NCBI RefSeq assembly: GCF_000559025.1
Contig: NZ_JAAN01000033.1
Span: 1-64,000, forward strand
Direction of reading: 5' to 3'
Origin: Luteimonas huabeiensis HB2
GTDB lineage: Bacteria > Pseudomonadota > Gammaproteobacteria > Xanthomonadales > Xanthomonadaceae
Length of the DNA stretch: 64,000 nt
Below are positions 54,410 through 63,899 of this stretch, one piece after another. The notes beneath the pieces were generated by a model, which made no database searches, was not told where the DNA came from, and saw only the letters and a program-made list of their open reading frames with translations. How positions within the stretch are numbered: position 1 is the first letter of the stretch; every line of letters begins with the position of its first letter. The position numbers and the translations under genes are program-made.

Positions 54410-55066
54410 CTAGCGCGGCGGGGCGATGATCTCGTAGCGGCCCGAGGCGCCGCCCCAGCTGATGCGCTGGGAACCGTCCGGGTTGACGTTGTTGGAGCCG
54501 ATGAACTGCGGCTTGCCGTCCTTGAAGCCGGCGAACAGCACCACGTGCGACTGCCCGTCGCGCTGCATCAGCACCACGTCGCCGGGCCGCGCATCCTGCA
54601 GCGAGACGGTCTGCCAGCCGTCGCCCTTGAGGTTGCTGGCGAGCTGGTCGACCGAGGCGCTGGCCTGGCCGCCGTCGATCAGCCCGGCCTTCTGCAGGCA
54701 GGCGGAGACGAAGTTGGCGCAGTTGACGTTGTCCGGCACCCAGGACTGCATGGGCAGTTCGTCGCTGTGCTTGAGCTCGCCGGCGTTGCGGCCGATGAAC
54801 TGCTGCGCGATCGCCGCGGCGTTGTCGCCGCTGGCGGAGACGTCGCGCACGCCGTCGACGCCCTGCACCCCGCCGCCGGTCGCGGGCGCGGCGGCGCCCG
54901 AAGGCGCCTCGCCGCCCAGGCGCAGGGTGTCCCCGGCGTAGATCAGGTCCGGATCGCGGATCTGCGGATTGAGCGCCATCAGCGCGTCCACCGAACTGCC
55001 GAAACGCTGCGCGAGCTGCGACAACGTATCTCCGAATCCGATGGCATGGCTTCCGATGGCCGTCAT
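54410..55066 (-). CDS. LysM plus NlpC/P60- or CHAP-like amidase without signal peptide
   Basis: 218-aa protein starting almost directly in a LysM peptidoglycan-binding domain (about 5-51: DTLSQLAQRFGSSVDALMAL). A Gly/Ala linker (52-85) leads to a Cys-His hydrolase domain with Cys116 in NCANFVSACLQ and His174 in QSHVVLFAG. The pairing suggests a cell-wall amidase or endopeptidase. No Sec or Tat signal is present and there is no holin or secretion gene nearby; delivery by another secretion system or misplacement of the start are both possible. Confidence 0.82.
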   Translation of the reverse strand: MTAIGSHAIGFGDTLSQLAQRFGSSVDALMALNPQIRDPDLIYAGDTLRLGGEAPSGAAAPATGGGVQGVDGVRDVSASGDNAAAIAQQFIGRNAGELKHSDELPMQSWVPDNVNCANFVSACLQKAGLIDGGQASASVDQLASNLKGDGWQTVSLQDARPGDVVLMQRDGQSHVVLFAGFKDGKPQFIGSNNVNPDGSQRISWGGASGRYEIIAPPR

Positions 55067-55169
55067 GGCATTGCCTCGCGCTGCGCGTCGATCGACCGCC
55101 CCAGTCTCGGCGGGCTCGCGCGCCGCGACAACCCGGGGCCGGCCCCGATGGGGTCGACCCTAGGCGCGC

Positions 55170-55553
55170 CTAGCGGGCGGCCCGCCGCGGGGCACCGGCC
55201 GGCTGGTGCAGGCTCAGCACGTGGCCGTCCGGATCCAGGAAGTCGAAGGTCAGCCCGCCGTCGGGCGCCTCCTCCACCGGCGTGACCAGTTCCACGCCCT
55301 GCGCCGCCAGCCGCTCGGCGCAGTCGTCGATCCCGCCGTCCACCGAGAACACCGGGATCGGGCTCTCGCCCGCTCGTGCCGGGCGCGGCAGGAACACCAG
55401 CGACACCGCGCCCGCCTGCGCGACGACGAGCTCGCCGTCGTGCCCGGACACGCGCTCCACGGCGAGGCCGAGCGTGTCGCCGTAGAACGCCGCACTGCGC
55501 GCGGGATCGGATACGAAAAAGACCAGGGTCTCGAGCCTCGCCTGGGCCAGCAT
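55170..55553 (-). CDS. VOC-superfamily (glyoxalase-like) protein
   Basis: 127-aa protein with two beta-alpha-beta-beta-beta units: ETLVFFVSDPARSAAFYGDTLGL (about 8-30) and a C-terminal DFLDPDGHVLSLHQ (about 103-116) typical of vicinal oxygen chelate proteins. Metal ligands are not all obvious. Such proteins range from glyoxalases to antibiotic-binding proteins. It follows the sigma-like gene on the same strand by 40 bp. Confidence 0.85.
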   Translation of the reverse strand: MLAQARLETLVFFVSDPARSAAFYGDTLGLAVERVSGHDGELVVAQAGAVSLVFLPRPARAGESPIPVFSVDGGIDDCAERLAAQGVELVTPVEEAPDGGLTFDFLDPDGHVLSLHQPAGAPRRAAR

Positions 55554-55592
55554 GGGAATCTCCGTCGCGACGCCCGGACACCCGGGCCTTCT

Positions 55593-56240
55593 TCAGTTGC
55601 CGGCCGGCGGCGCGGCGTGAGGCGCGGATGCGACCAGCAGCGGATGCCCGTCGGGGTCGTGCGCGCCCAGCGCCGGCACGAACCGCTGCGCCGCGCGCAG
55701 CGCGCGCCGGAGCGGTCCGGCCGCGAGCCGCGGATCGCGGCGCCAGAGGGCCAGTTCCGGCAGCTTCGCCCACAGCGCGCGCTCGGCCGCGTTCCAGCCG
55801 GCGACGCGGCGCCTGAGCGCGCACTGCCGCTGGCGCAACGCCGCCGGTCCGATCCCGAGCAGCCAGCGCAGCGCCGGCGCGCCCAGCCCGTGCGCGGCCA
55901 GCGCCGCCAGCCGGCGCTGGCCTGCGGGCAGGCGCCTGAGCAGCGCGGCAGCCGCGAGCGCGGCGGAGCCGGCTTCGAGCGCTGCCGCCGGCGCCGCGGC
56001 AGCGTCGGCAGGCGCGGCCGCGGCCGTCTCCCGATGGCGACGGCGGGCAGCGGTACGGGCCACGAACGCGGCCCGGCGCACCATGACCCCGGCCAGCCAG
56101 GCCGGCTCGTAGCGTTGCCGCACGACGGCGGCCAGCAGCACGTCCTGCAGCAGGTCCTCGGCCTCCTCCGGACGCCGGCTCAGGCGGCGCGCCTGCGCGC
56201 GCAGGCGTCCCAGCGCGGCCGCGTCCAGGGGCGCGGGCAC
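55593..56240 (-). CDS. Atypical ECF-like sigma factor
   Basis: 215-aa protein. LRAQARRLSRRPEEAEDLLQDVLLAAVV (about 12-39, in parts) is a sigma region 2.1-2.2 helix, WLAGVMVRRAAFVARTAARRRHR resembles 2.3-2.4, and LRRLPAGQRRLAALAAHGLGAPALRWLLGIGPAALRQR-type sequence (about 110-145) a region 4 helix-turn-helix. A further 60-aa C-terminal extension is unusual. The GTG start at 56240 is 4 bp beyond the stop of the isoaspartyl peptidase gene, with GGGAG upstream. No anti-sigma gene is adjacent. Confidence 0.7.
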   Translation of the reverse strand: MPAPLDAAALGRLRAQARRLSRRPEEAEDLLQDVLLAAVVRQRYEPAWLAGVMVRRAAFVARTAARRRHRETAAAAPADAAAAPAAALEAGSAALAAAALLRRLPAGQRRLAALAAHGLGAPALRWLLGIGPAALRQRQCALRRRVAGWNAAERALWAKLPELALWRRDPRLAAGPLRRALRAAQRFVPALGAHDPDGHPLLVASAPHAAPPAGN

Positions 56241-56244
56241 CGCC

Positions 56245-57267
56245 TCACTCCCCTTCGAAGATGGCGGTGCCGCGGCTGCCGTCGGGGCCGATCCAGGCGC
56301 GGTACATGCCCGCGGTGTTGAACGGCAGCGCGATCCGGCCGTCGGCATCGAGCGCGATCACGCCGCCGTCGCCGCCCTGCTCCGGGATCACCCGGCCCAC
56401 GACCTCGTCCGCCGCCGCCTGCAGGCTGTCGCCGCGGTAGGCCACGCGGGCGCAGATGTCGTGGGCGACCGCGTTGCGGATGAAGAACTCGCCCCAGCCG
56501 GTGGCCGACACCGCGCAGCGCGCGTCCGCCCAGGTGCCGGCGCCGATCAGCGGGGAATCGCCCACCCGCCCCCAGCGCTTGTTGGTCATGCCGCCGGTGG
56601 AGGTGGCCGCGGCGAGATGGCCGTGCGCGTCGAGCGCCACCGCGCCCACCGTGCCGAAATAGGTCGCGGCCGGCGCTGCGAGGCCGGCGTCGCGCTGCGC
56701 GCGCTCCCGCTCGCGGGCGCGCTCGAGTTGCTCGCGGCGGTGCGGGGTGTCGAACCAGGCGTTGGGCACGCGCTCGAGGTCGGGGTGTTCGTCGGCGAAG
56801 CGCTCCGCGCCCTGGCCGATCAGCATCACGTGCGGCGAGCGCTCCATCACCCGGCGCGCCAGCCGGACCGGGTTGCGCACGGTGGTCACCGCCGCCACCG
56901 CGCCGGCCCGGCGCGTGTGGCCTTCCATCACCGACGCGTCGAGCTCGTGCCCGCCCTCGGCATTGAACACCGCCCCCTTGCCGGCGTTGAAGCGGGGCGA
57001 TTCCTCCAGCACCCGCACGCTGGCCTCGACCGCATCCAGCGCGGTGCCGCCGGCGGCCAGCACCGCGTGACCGGCGTCGAGCGCGGCATCCAGGGCGGCG
57101 CGGATCTCGCGCTCGTCCTCCGCGGACAGGGAGCCGCGCTCGATCACTCCGGCACCGCCGTGGATCGCCAGTGCGGTCGGCCGCTGCTCGGCGGCGCCGG
57201 TCGCGGACGCGGCGACGGCCGGCAGCAGGCAGGCCAGGAAAAGGGCGGCGCGGACGAAAGGCGGCAT
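56245..57267 (-). CDS. iaaA: Secreted isoaspartyl peptidase/L-asparaginase (Ntn hydrolase)
   Basis: 340-aa plant-type asparaginase with an N-terminal signal peptide (about 1-22), so probably periplasmic. ALAIHGGAGVIERG (about 32-45), RFNAGKGAVFNAEGGHELDASVMEG (within 92-117) and the autocleavage site YFGTVGAVALD with nucleophile Thr206 are intact; the beta subunit continues STGGMTNKRWGRVGDSPLIGAGTWA. It cleaves isoaspartyl dipeptides and asparagine. The ATG at 57267 is chosen to give the signal peptide. The sigma-like gene follows immediately. Confidence 0.93.
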   Translation of the reverse strand: MPPFVRAALFLACLLPAVAASATGAAEQRPTALAIHGGAGVIERGSLSAEDEREIRAALDAALDAGHAVLAAGGTALDAVEASVRVLEESPRFNAGKGAVFNAEGGHELDASVMEGHTRRAGAVAAVTTVRNPVRLARRVMERSPHVMLIGQGAERFADEHPDLERVPNAWFDTPHRREQLERARERERAQRDAGLAAPAATYFGTVGAVALDAHGHLAAATSTGGMTNKRWGRVGDSPLIGAGTWADARCAVSATGWGEFFIRNAVAHDICARVAYRGDSLQAAADEVVGRVIPEQGGDGGVIALDADGRIALPFNTAGMYRAWIGPDGSRGTAIFEGE

Positions 57268-57545
57268 GACGAGGACCGTTGCGAAGGGCGAGGCCGAGCT
57301 TAGCAGCGCGCAATCGTTGCCGCACCGCCGCAGCGCACGGCCGGGGCCGGCGCCATGCGGGCGGCGCGGCCGGGCGCGCGGTGAGAGACGGCACAGTTCA
57401 TAGTCGGCGGTTCTCGCGCTTCTGAACATCGGCCGAAACCCCGATTGACACGCGTGGAACGCCGATGGCGTATGGGCGTGCGGACCCGTCGCGCGTCCGC
57501 CGCGGGCATCCCGCCACCGTCTTGTTCACTTCATCGGAGGAAGTC

Positions 57546-58760
<1,215 letters not shown>

Positions 58761-58768
58761 CCGGTCTC

Positions 58769-58802
58769 CGGGGCGGCCGGCCTCCCCTCCGGCCGCCCCG
58801 GC
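58769..58802 (+). terminator. Hairpin after the first tandem S8 protease gene
   Basis: Perfect 13-bp inverted repeat CCGGGGCGGCCGG / CCGGCCGCCCCGG with an 8-base loop, 8 bp past the stop codon, followed by CCTT. Likely separates transcription of the two tandem protease genes. Confidence 0.65.
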
Positions 58803-58942
58803 CTTGGCGCCTGCGGCGCGACGCCGCCGTGGCCGCGCCCCCCCACGGCGGTCGCGGCATCGCCCGCCGGCGCCCCCTTTGGAACCGAGGCGCGCTGTGC
58901 GGATCGCCCGTCGGCGCGCATGCCCGAACGGAGGATCGCCCC

Positions 58943-60142
58943 ATGTTCGCCAGTCGCCTGATCGCTCTGGCTGTCGCCGCCTCCCTCTCTCTGCCCGCGC
59001 TCGCGACCGAACTGCGCCGGGTCGAGCGCCCGATGCCCGGGCACTACATCGTGGTGTTCCAGGACGACGTTGTCGACGACGGCGCCCCCGCACCGGCCGA
59101 CGACGACGGTTCGCGGTCCTCCGCGATCGCCGCCGCGGTCGAGGACACCGCGATCGATCTCGCCGCGCGCCACGACCTCACGGTCTCCCGGATCTATGCC
59201 CACGCCGTGCGCGGCATGGCGGTGCGCGCGGCTCCCGAGGCGGTGCGGCGGCTGCTCGCCGACCCGCGCGTGGCCTATGTCGAGGAGGACGGGTTCGCCG
59301 TGCCGTCGGCCGTCCAGACCGACGCGCCCTGGCACCTCGACCGCATCGACCAGCCCTACTTGCCGCTGGACGGCCTGTACATCTATTACGCCACCGGCGC
59401 CAACGTGCGCGCCTACGTGATCGACAGCGGTATCCGCGCCGATCACGTCGAATTCGGCGGCCGGGTCCTGCCGGGCTATAGCGCAATGGTCGATGGCGTC
59501 CTCAACGGCGACTGTCTCGGCCACGGCACCCATCTGGCTGGCCTCGTCGGCGGCACCACCTGGGGCGTGGCGAAGGAGGTATCGCTGGTTCCGGTGCGCG
59601 TGTTCGGCTGCAGCACCAGTACGATGACTTCCGCCGTAGTCGCTGGCATCGACTGGGTGCGCGCGAATCACGTGAAGCCGGCGGTCGCCCTCATCGGCGT
59701 GACCACCACGGCCTCGACGGTACTCGACACGGCCACCACCAACCTGATCTACAGCGGGCTCACCACCGTGGTCCCGGCCGGCAACAATGCCGCCAACGCC
59801 TGCAACTACTCGCCCGCCCGGGTATCGGGCGCGATCACCGTGGGCGCGACCACGGCGACCGACGCGGTCGCGGTATTCTCCAATCACGGCAGTTGCGTGA
59901 ACCGGCTCGCACCGGGCGTCGGCATCACCTCGGCTTGGCACATCGGTCCCACCGCGACCCAGACCCTCAACGGCACCTCGATGGCGGCGGCCATCATCGC
60001 CGGCACCATCGCCATGTATCTGGAACACCATCCTTTGGCCCCGCCTTCGACGGTCGGCGGCTGGCTCACCGCCCACACCGCCCCGGGCCTACCGGCGGGC
60101 GACGGCGCCGATTCGCCGAATCTCCGGCCCGAGACCCCTTGA
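58943..60142 (+). CDS. Diverged S8 protease paralogue
   Basis: 399-aa protein collinear with the preceding protease: signal peptide 1-21, I9 propeptide, and an S8 domain with Asp161 (VIDSG), His194 (GHGTHLAG), Asn281 (PAGNN) and Ser346 (GTSMA). Two conserved elements are changed: NMSLGGG, the S1-S4 substrate strand, is LIGVTTT (250-256), and APHV after the catalytic Ser is AAII. The C-terminus is Pro-rich (PNLRPETP). GGAGG precedes the ATG. Triad retained but substrate binding probably altered or lost. Confidence 0.88.
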   Translation: MFASRLIALAVAASLSLPALATELRRVERPMPGHYIVVFQDDVVDDGAPAPADDDGSRSSAIAAAVEDTAIDLAARHDLTVSRIYAHAVRGMAVRAAPEAVRRLLADPRVAYVEEDGFAVPSAVQTDAPWHLDRIDQPYLPLDGLYIYYATGANVRAYVIDSGIRADHVEFGGRVLPGYSAMVDGVLNGDCLGHGTHLAGLVGGTTWGVAKEVSLVPVRVFGCSTSTMTSAVVAGIDWVRANHVKPAVALIGVTTTASTVLDTATTNLIYSGLTTVVPAGNNAANACNYSPARVSGAITVGATTATDAVAVFSNHGSCVNRLAPGVGITSAWHIGPTATQTLNGTSMAAAIIAGTIAMYLEHHPLAPPSTVGGWLTAHTAPGLPAGDGADSPNLRPETP

Positions 60143-60173
60143 TCGGCGGCGCCGCCAGCGAGGCCCGCAGGCC

Positions 60174-61406
60174 CTACTGCCGCAGCGCCTCGATCGGGTC
60201 GAGCAGCGAGGCCTTGCGCGCGGGGTAGTAGCCGAAGAACAGCCCGGTGGCGACCGAGAAGCCGGCGGCCAGCGCGATCACGTTGCCGTTGAGCGCCACC
60301 GGCAGCGAGCTCGTCTGGCCGACCAGCAACGCCCCGGCGATGCCGATGGCGATGCCGATCGCGCCGCCGATCAGCGAGATCAGCATGGCCTCGGCCAGGA
60401 ACTGCCTGCGCACGTCGGACGGCCCCGCGCCCACCGCCATGCGCAGGCCGATCTCGCGGATGCGCTCGGTCACCGAGACCAGCATGATGTTCATGATGCC
60501 GATGCCGCCGACGATCAGCGAGATCGTGGCCACCGCGCCCAGCAACAGCGACATCAGCCGCGTGGTCTCGGTGCGGGTGGCGATGATCTCGGACATGTTG
60601 CGCACGGTGAAGTCGTCCTCGTCGCCGGGGCCGATGCGGTGGCGCTGGCGCAGCAGCGCCTCGATCTGCCCCTGCACGTAACCCAGGTCGTCGGCGCTGC
60701 CGGTGGTCAGGGCGATCTGCATGACCGCCTTCGGCGGCAGGCCCATCGCGCCCAGCAGGCTGCGCCGGCCGGTGGCCATCGGCACCATGACCACGTCGTC
60801 CTGGTCCTGGCCGAACCCGCCCTGGCCCTTGGGCGCCAGCGTGCCGACCACGGTGAAGGGCACCCGGCCGAGGCGGATGGTCTCGCCGATGCCGCTGCGA
60901 TCGCCGAACAGCTCGCGCCGCACGGTCTCGCCGAGCACGGCGACCTTGCCCGCGCCGGTGTAGTCCTGCGGCTGGAACCCCTCGCCCTCGGCCAGCGTCC
61001 AGCCGTTGATGACGAAGAAGTCCGGCTGCACCCCGCGCCAGCTCGCCGCCCAGTTGTTCTCCGCGAACACCGCCTGAGTGCTGCCGCTCAGCGAGCCGGA
61101 GATGTACTGCACCTCGGGGATCTCGTCGCGGATCGCATCGACGTCGCCTTCGGTCAGGGTGAAGAAGCTCGATGCCGAGCCGCGCGCGCCGCCCGGACCG
61201 CGGCGCGCGCCGGGGGAGATGTCCAGCCGCTGCGAGCCGAGCCCCGAGACCAGCTTGTCCAGCTCGGCCTGGGTGCCCTGGCCGACCGAGACCATGACGA
61301 TGACCGCGGCGATGCCGATGATCACGCCCAGCGAGGTCAGCGTGCTGCGCATCCAGTTGCCGCGCAGCGCGTGGTAGGCGGTACGCAGGATGTCGGAGAA
61401 GTTCAT
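60174..61406 (-). CDS. MacB-like ABC transporter permease
   Basis: 410-aa MacB/FtsX-type permease: TM1 (about 18-40, TSLGVIIGIAAVIVMVSVG), a large periplasmic MacB_PCD domain (about 45-270) with Gly/Arg-rich SPGARRGPGGARGSAS near its start, and three C-terminal helices (about 285-400; ERIREIGLRMAVGA). No fused ATPase; the ATPase is encoded separately upstream. With the adaptor and ATPase it forms a tripartite exporter of the MacAB type; the substrate is unknown. Confidence 0.92.
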   Translation of the reverse strand: MNFSDILRTAYHALRGNWMRSTLTSLGVIIGIAAVIVMVSVGQGTQAELDKLVSGLGSQRLDISPGARRGPGGARGSASSFFTLTEGDVDAIRDEIPEVQYISGSLSGSTQAVFAENNWAASWRGVQPDFFVINGWTLAEGEGFQPQDYTGAGKVAVLGETVRRELFGDRSGIGETIRLGRVPFTVVGTLAPKGQGGFGQDQDDVVMVPMATGRRSLLGAMGLPPKAVMQIALTTGSADDLGYVQGQIEALLRQRHRIGPGDEDDFTVRNMSEIIATRTETTRLMSLLLGAVATISLIVGGIGIMNIMLVSVTERIREIGLRMAVGAGPSDVRRQFLAEAMLISLIGGAIGIAIGIAGALLVGQTSSLPVALNGNVIALAAGFSVATGLFFGYYPARKASLLDPIEALRQ

Positions 61407-61482
61407 CGGGAGCGGGGTTCCGAGAGTGGGGCGCGCGGATTCGGGAAAGCGGGGCGATGCGCGGGACGCGATGCGGGACGGG

Positions 61483-62223
61483 TCATGGCCGGGCCGTCTC
61501 CGGTCCCGTTTCCCCCATCCCCGGACCCGGTTCCTCGTGCAGCTCGCCGTCGCGCATGACGAAGGTGCGGTCGGCGTGCGCGGCGACGTCGGCGTCGTGG
61601 GTGATCAGCACCACGGTATGGCCGTCGTCGCGCAGGCGCTTGAACAGGGCCAGGATCTCCTCGCCGGTCCTGGAATCCAGCGCGCCGGTGGGCTCGTCGG
61701 CCAGCAGCACCGGCGGCCGGTTGATCAGCGCGCGCGCGATCGCCACGCGCTGCTGCTGGCCGCCGGACAGTTCGTTGGGCCGGTGCGAGGCGCGCGCGCC
61801 CAGCCCCACCGATTCCAGCGCCTGCTGCGCGCGCTCGACGCGCTCGGCCGGCGGCACCCGCGCGTAGCCCAGCGGCATCGCCACGTTCTCCAGCGCGCTC
61901 ATGCGCGGCAGCAGGTGGAAGCCCTGGAACACGAAGCCGATCTTGTCGCGGCGCAGTCCCGCCAGCGCTTCCGGGTCCAGCGTCGAGACGTCGACGCCGT
62001 CGCAGAAATAGGCCCCGCTGCTGGGCGTGTCCAGGCAGCCGATCAGGTTCATCAGCGTGGACTTGCCCGAGCCCGACGGCCCCATGATCGCGACGAAGTC
62101 GCCGTGCGCGATGCGCAGGTCCACGCCCCTCAGCGCGACCACCTCGGCCTCGGTGCCGGGCGAGTAGACCTTGCCCAGCCCCCGGGTCTCGATCACCGGC
62201 ACGCCGGCGCGTGCGGCGCTCAT
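61483..62223 (-). CDS. MacB-like ABC transporter ATP-binding protein
   Basis: 246-aa LolD/MacB-class ATPase. Walker A GPSGSGKST (about 49-57), Q-loop VFQGFHLLPRMSALENV, signature LSGGQQQRVAIARAL, Walker B PVLLADEPTGALD and the switch His in LITHD. The C-terminus carries an extra acidic/Pro tail (HEEPGPGMGETGPETARP). Its ATG overlaps the stop of the adaptor gene by four bases; the permease follows 76 bp on. Confidence 0.94.
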   Translation of the reverse strand: MSAARAGVPVIETRGLGKVYSPGTEAEVVALRGVDLRIAHGDFVAIMGPSGSGKSTLMNLIGCLDTPSSGAYFCDGVDVSTLDPEALAGLRRDKIGFVFQGFHLLPRMSALENVAMPLGYARVPPAERVERAQQALESVGLGARASHRPNELSGGQQQRVAIARALINRPPVLLADEPTGALDSRTGEEILALFKRLRDDGHTVVLITHDADVAAHADRTFVMRDGELHEEPGPGMGETGPETARP

Positions 62224-63755
62224 GGCGCGGCGCGCTCGCCGGTGATCAGCAGGTCGCCCTCGGCGATGTCGCCGGCGATTTCGGTGCTGCTGCCGTCGCT
62301 GGCGCCGATGCGCACCATCGCCATCCGCGGGCGGCCATCGACCAGCTTGTAGACCGGCGCGCGGCGCGCACTGGCGATGGCGTTGAGCGCGCGGTCCCAC
62401 TGCGCGCGCTGGTCCTCGTCGAGGCTGTCGCGGAAGGCGGCGAAATCCTGCTGGAAGCGCTGCAGCATGCGCTGGCGCATCTGCCCGCTGTCGGCCGCCG
62501 CGCCGCCCGGGGCACGCATGCCCGGTCCTGGCCCGAAGATGCCCGGTGCCGCCGCGCCCTGGCCCTGCGGCTGCGCGGCGGCCTGCTGGCGCGCGGCGGC
62601 GCGCTCGCCGATCGCGGCCAGCGCCGCATCCAGCTCCGCGCGCTGCGCCGGCGACAGCGCCAGCGGCTCCGCCGCGCGGGCGAAGTCGGCGGACAGGTCG
62701 CCGCCGCCGCGCGGGCCTGCCGCCGCGCCGGCCGCCTGCGCATCGGCAGGCCGGTAGCGCAGCGCGGCGTTGGAGACCTTGAGCACGCCGTCGCGGCGGC
62801 TCACCTCGATCTCGGCGTTCACGGTCAGGCCGGGCAGCAGGGTGCCGTCGCTGTTGTCCACCGCCACCACCACCGGGTAGGTGATCACGTTGTTGGTGTT
62901 GGTCGCCGACAGCCGGACCTGCCGCACCTCGCCGCGGAACTGGCGATCCGGGAAGGCATCGACGGTGAAGGAGACCCGCTGGCCGACCTCGACCTGGCCG
63001 ATGTCGGCCTCGTCCACCTCCAGCTCGATCTGCATCTGCCCCAGGTCCTCGGCGATGGTGAACAGCTCCGGCGCCTGCAGGCTGGCGGCCACGGTCTGGC
63101 CGGGCTCGATGTTGCGCACCAGCACCACGCCATCGACGGGCGAGCGGATCACCGTGCGCTCCAGGTTGACCTGGGTGGTGCGGGTGGCCGCGGTCTGCTG
63201 GACGATCTGCGCGCGCGCCGAATCGCGCTGCGCGCGCGCCTGCTCCAGCGCGGCGCGCGCCAGGTCCACGTCGGCGCGCGCGACCAGCTGGCGCTCGCCG
63301 AGATCGGCCTTGCGGCGGTAGTCCAGCTCCGCATTGGCCAGCGTGGCCTCCGCCTGCGCCAGCGAGGCGCGGGCGGCGGCGACCTGCGCGTTGCCCTGCT
63401 CGATCTGCGCCTGGTAGGTGCTGGGGTCGATCCGGGCGATGACCTGTCCCTGCTCGACCGGGTCGTTGTAATCGACCAGCACGTCGGTGACTTGGCCGGA
63501 GATCTGCGAGCCGACGATGACCGTACTGATCGCGCTCAGCGTACCGGTGGCGGAGATCGCCACGCGGATGTCGCCCCGCTCCACCGCCGCGGTGCGCCAC
63601 TGCCCCTCATCGGCGGCGGCACGGCGCTGCTGGAACCACCAGGCGCCCGCGACCGCCAGCGCGAGGGCGGCCAGCGCGGCGACGATGCGCGGCCAGCGCG
63701 CCGGGCGCCGGCGCGGACGGGGACTGCGGGCTGGCGGGGAGGCTGGCTGGCTCAT
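62220..63755 (-). CDS. MacA-like periplasmic adaptor with a long insertion
   Basis: 511-aa membrane-fusion protein. An Arg/Pro-rich cytoplasmic start, one TM helix (about 24-42), a split lipoyl domain (ISATGTLSAISTVIVGSQISG, IRSPVDGVVLVRNIEPGQTV), a coiled-coil hairpin (about 120-200) and a beta-barrel domain. Before the final membrane-proximal strand lies an insertion at about 341-463, rich in Ala/Gln/Gly, with LSPAQRAELDAAL and LDEDQRAQWDRAL helices. It should link the inner-membrane exporter to an outer-membrane TolC-like channel, which is not in the window. Confidence 0.9.
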   Translation of the reverse strand: MSQPASPPARSPRPRRRPARWPRIVAALAALALAVAGAWWFQQRRAAADEGQWRTAAVERGDIRVAISATGTLSAISTVIVGSQISGQVTDVLVDYNDPVEQGQVIARIDPSTYQAQIEQGNAQVAAARASLAQAEATLANAELDYRRKADLGERQLVARADVDLARAALEQARAQRDSARAQIVQQTAATRTTQVNLERTVIRSPVDGVVLVRNIEPGQTVAASLQAPELFTIAEDLGQMQIELEVDEADIGQVEVGQRVSFTVDAFPDRQFRGEVRQVRLSATNTNNVITYPVVVAVDNSDGTLLPGLTVNAEIEVSRRDGVLKVSNAALRYRPADAQAAGAAAGPRGGGDLSADFARAAEPLALSPAQRAELDAALAAIGERAAARQQAAAQPQGQGAAAPGIFGPGPGMRAPGGAAADSGQMRQRMLQRFQQDFAAFRDSLDEDQRAQWDRALNAIASARRAPVYKLVDGRPRMAMVRIGASDGSSTEIAGDIAEGDLLITGERAAP

Positions 63756-63899
63756 GCGTGACCGGAGGCAAGGAGGACGAAGGCGATAACGCGCCGGCAC
63801 CGGCGGCGTTGACATCGCCCCGGGCGGCGTTGCCGATCCTAAAGCGTGCCGCGCGCCCCGTCGCCGCGCCGGGACGCACGACGCGCGCGCGGCGCCCGC

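Noticed and set aside
58943..60142. Pseudogene call for the second S8 protease
   Set aside because: The frame, signal peptide, ribosome-binding site and catalytic residues are intact; it is better described as a diverged paralogue.
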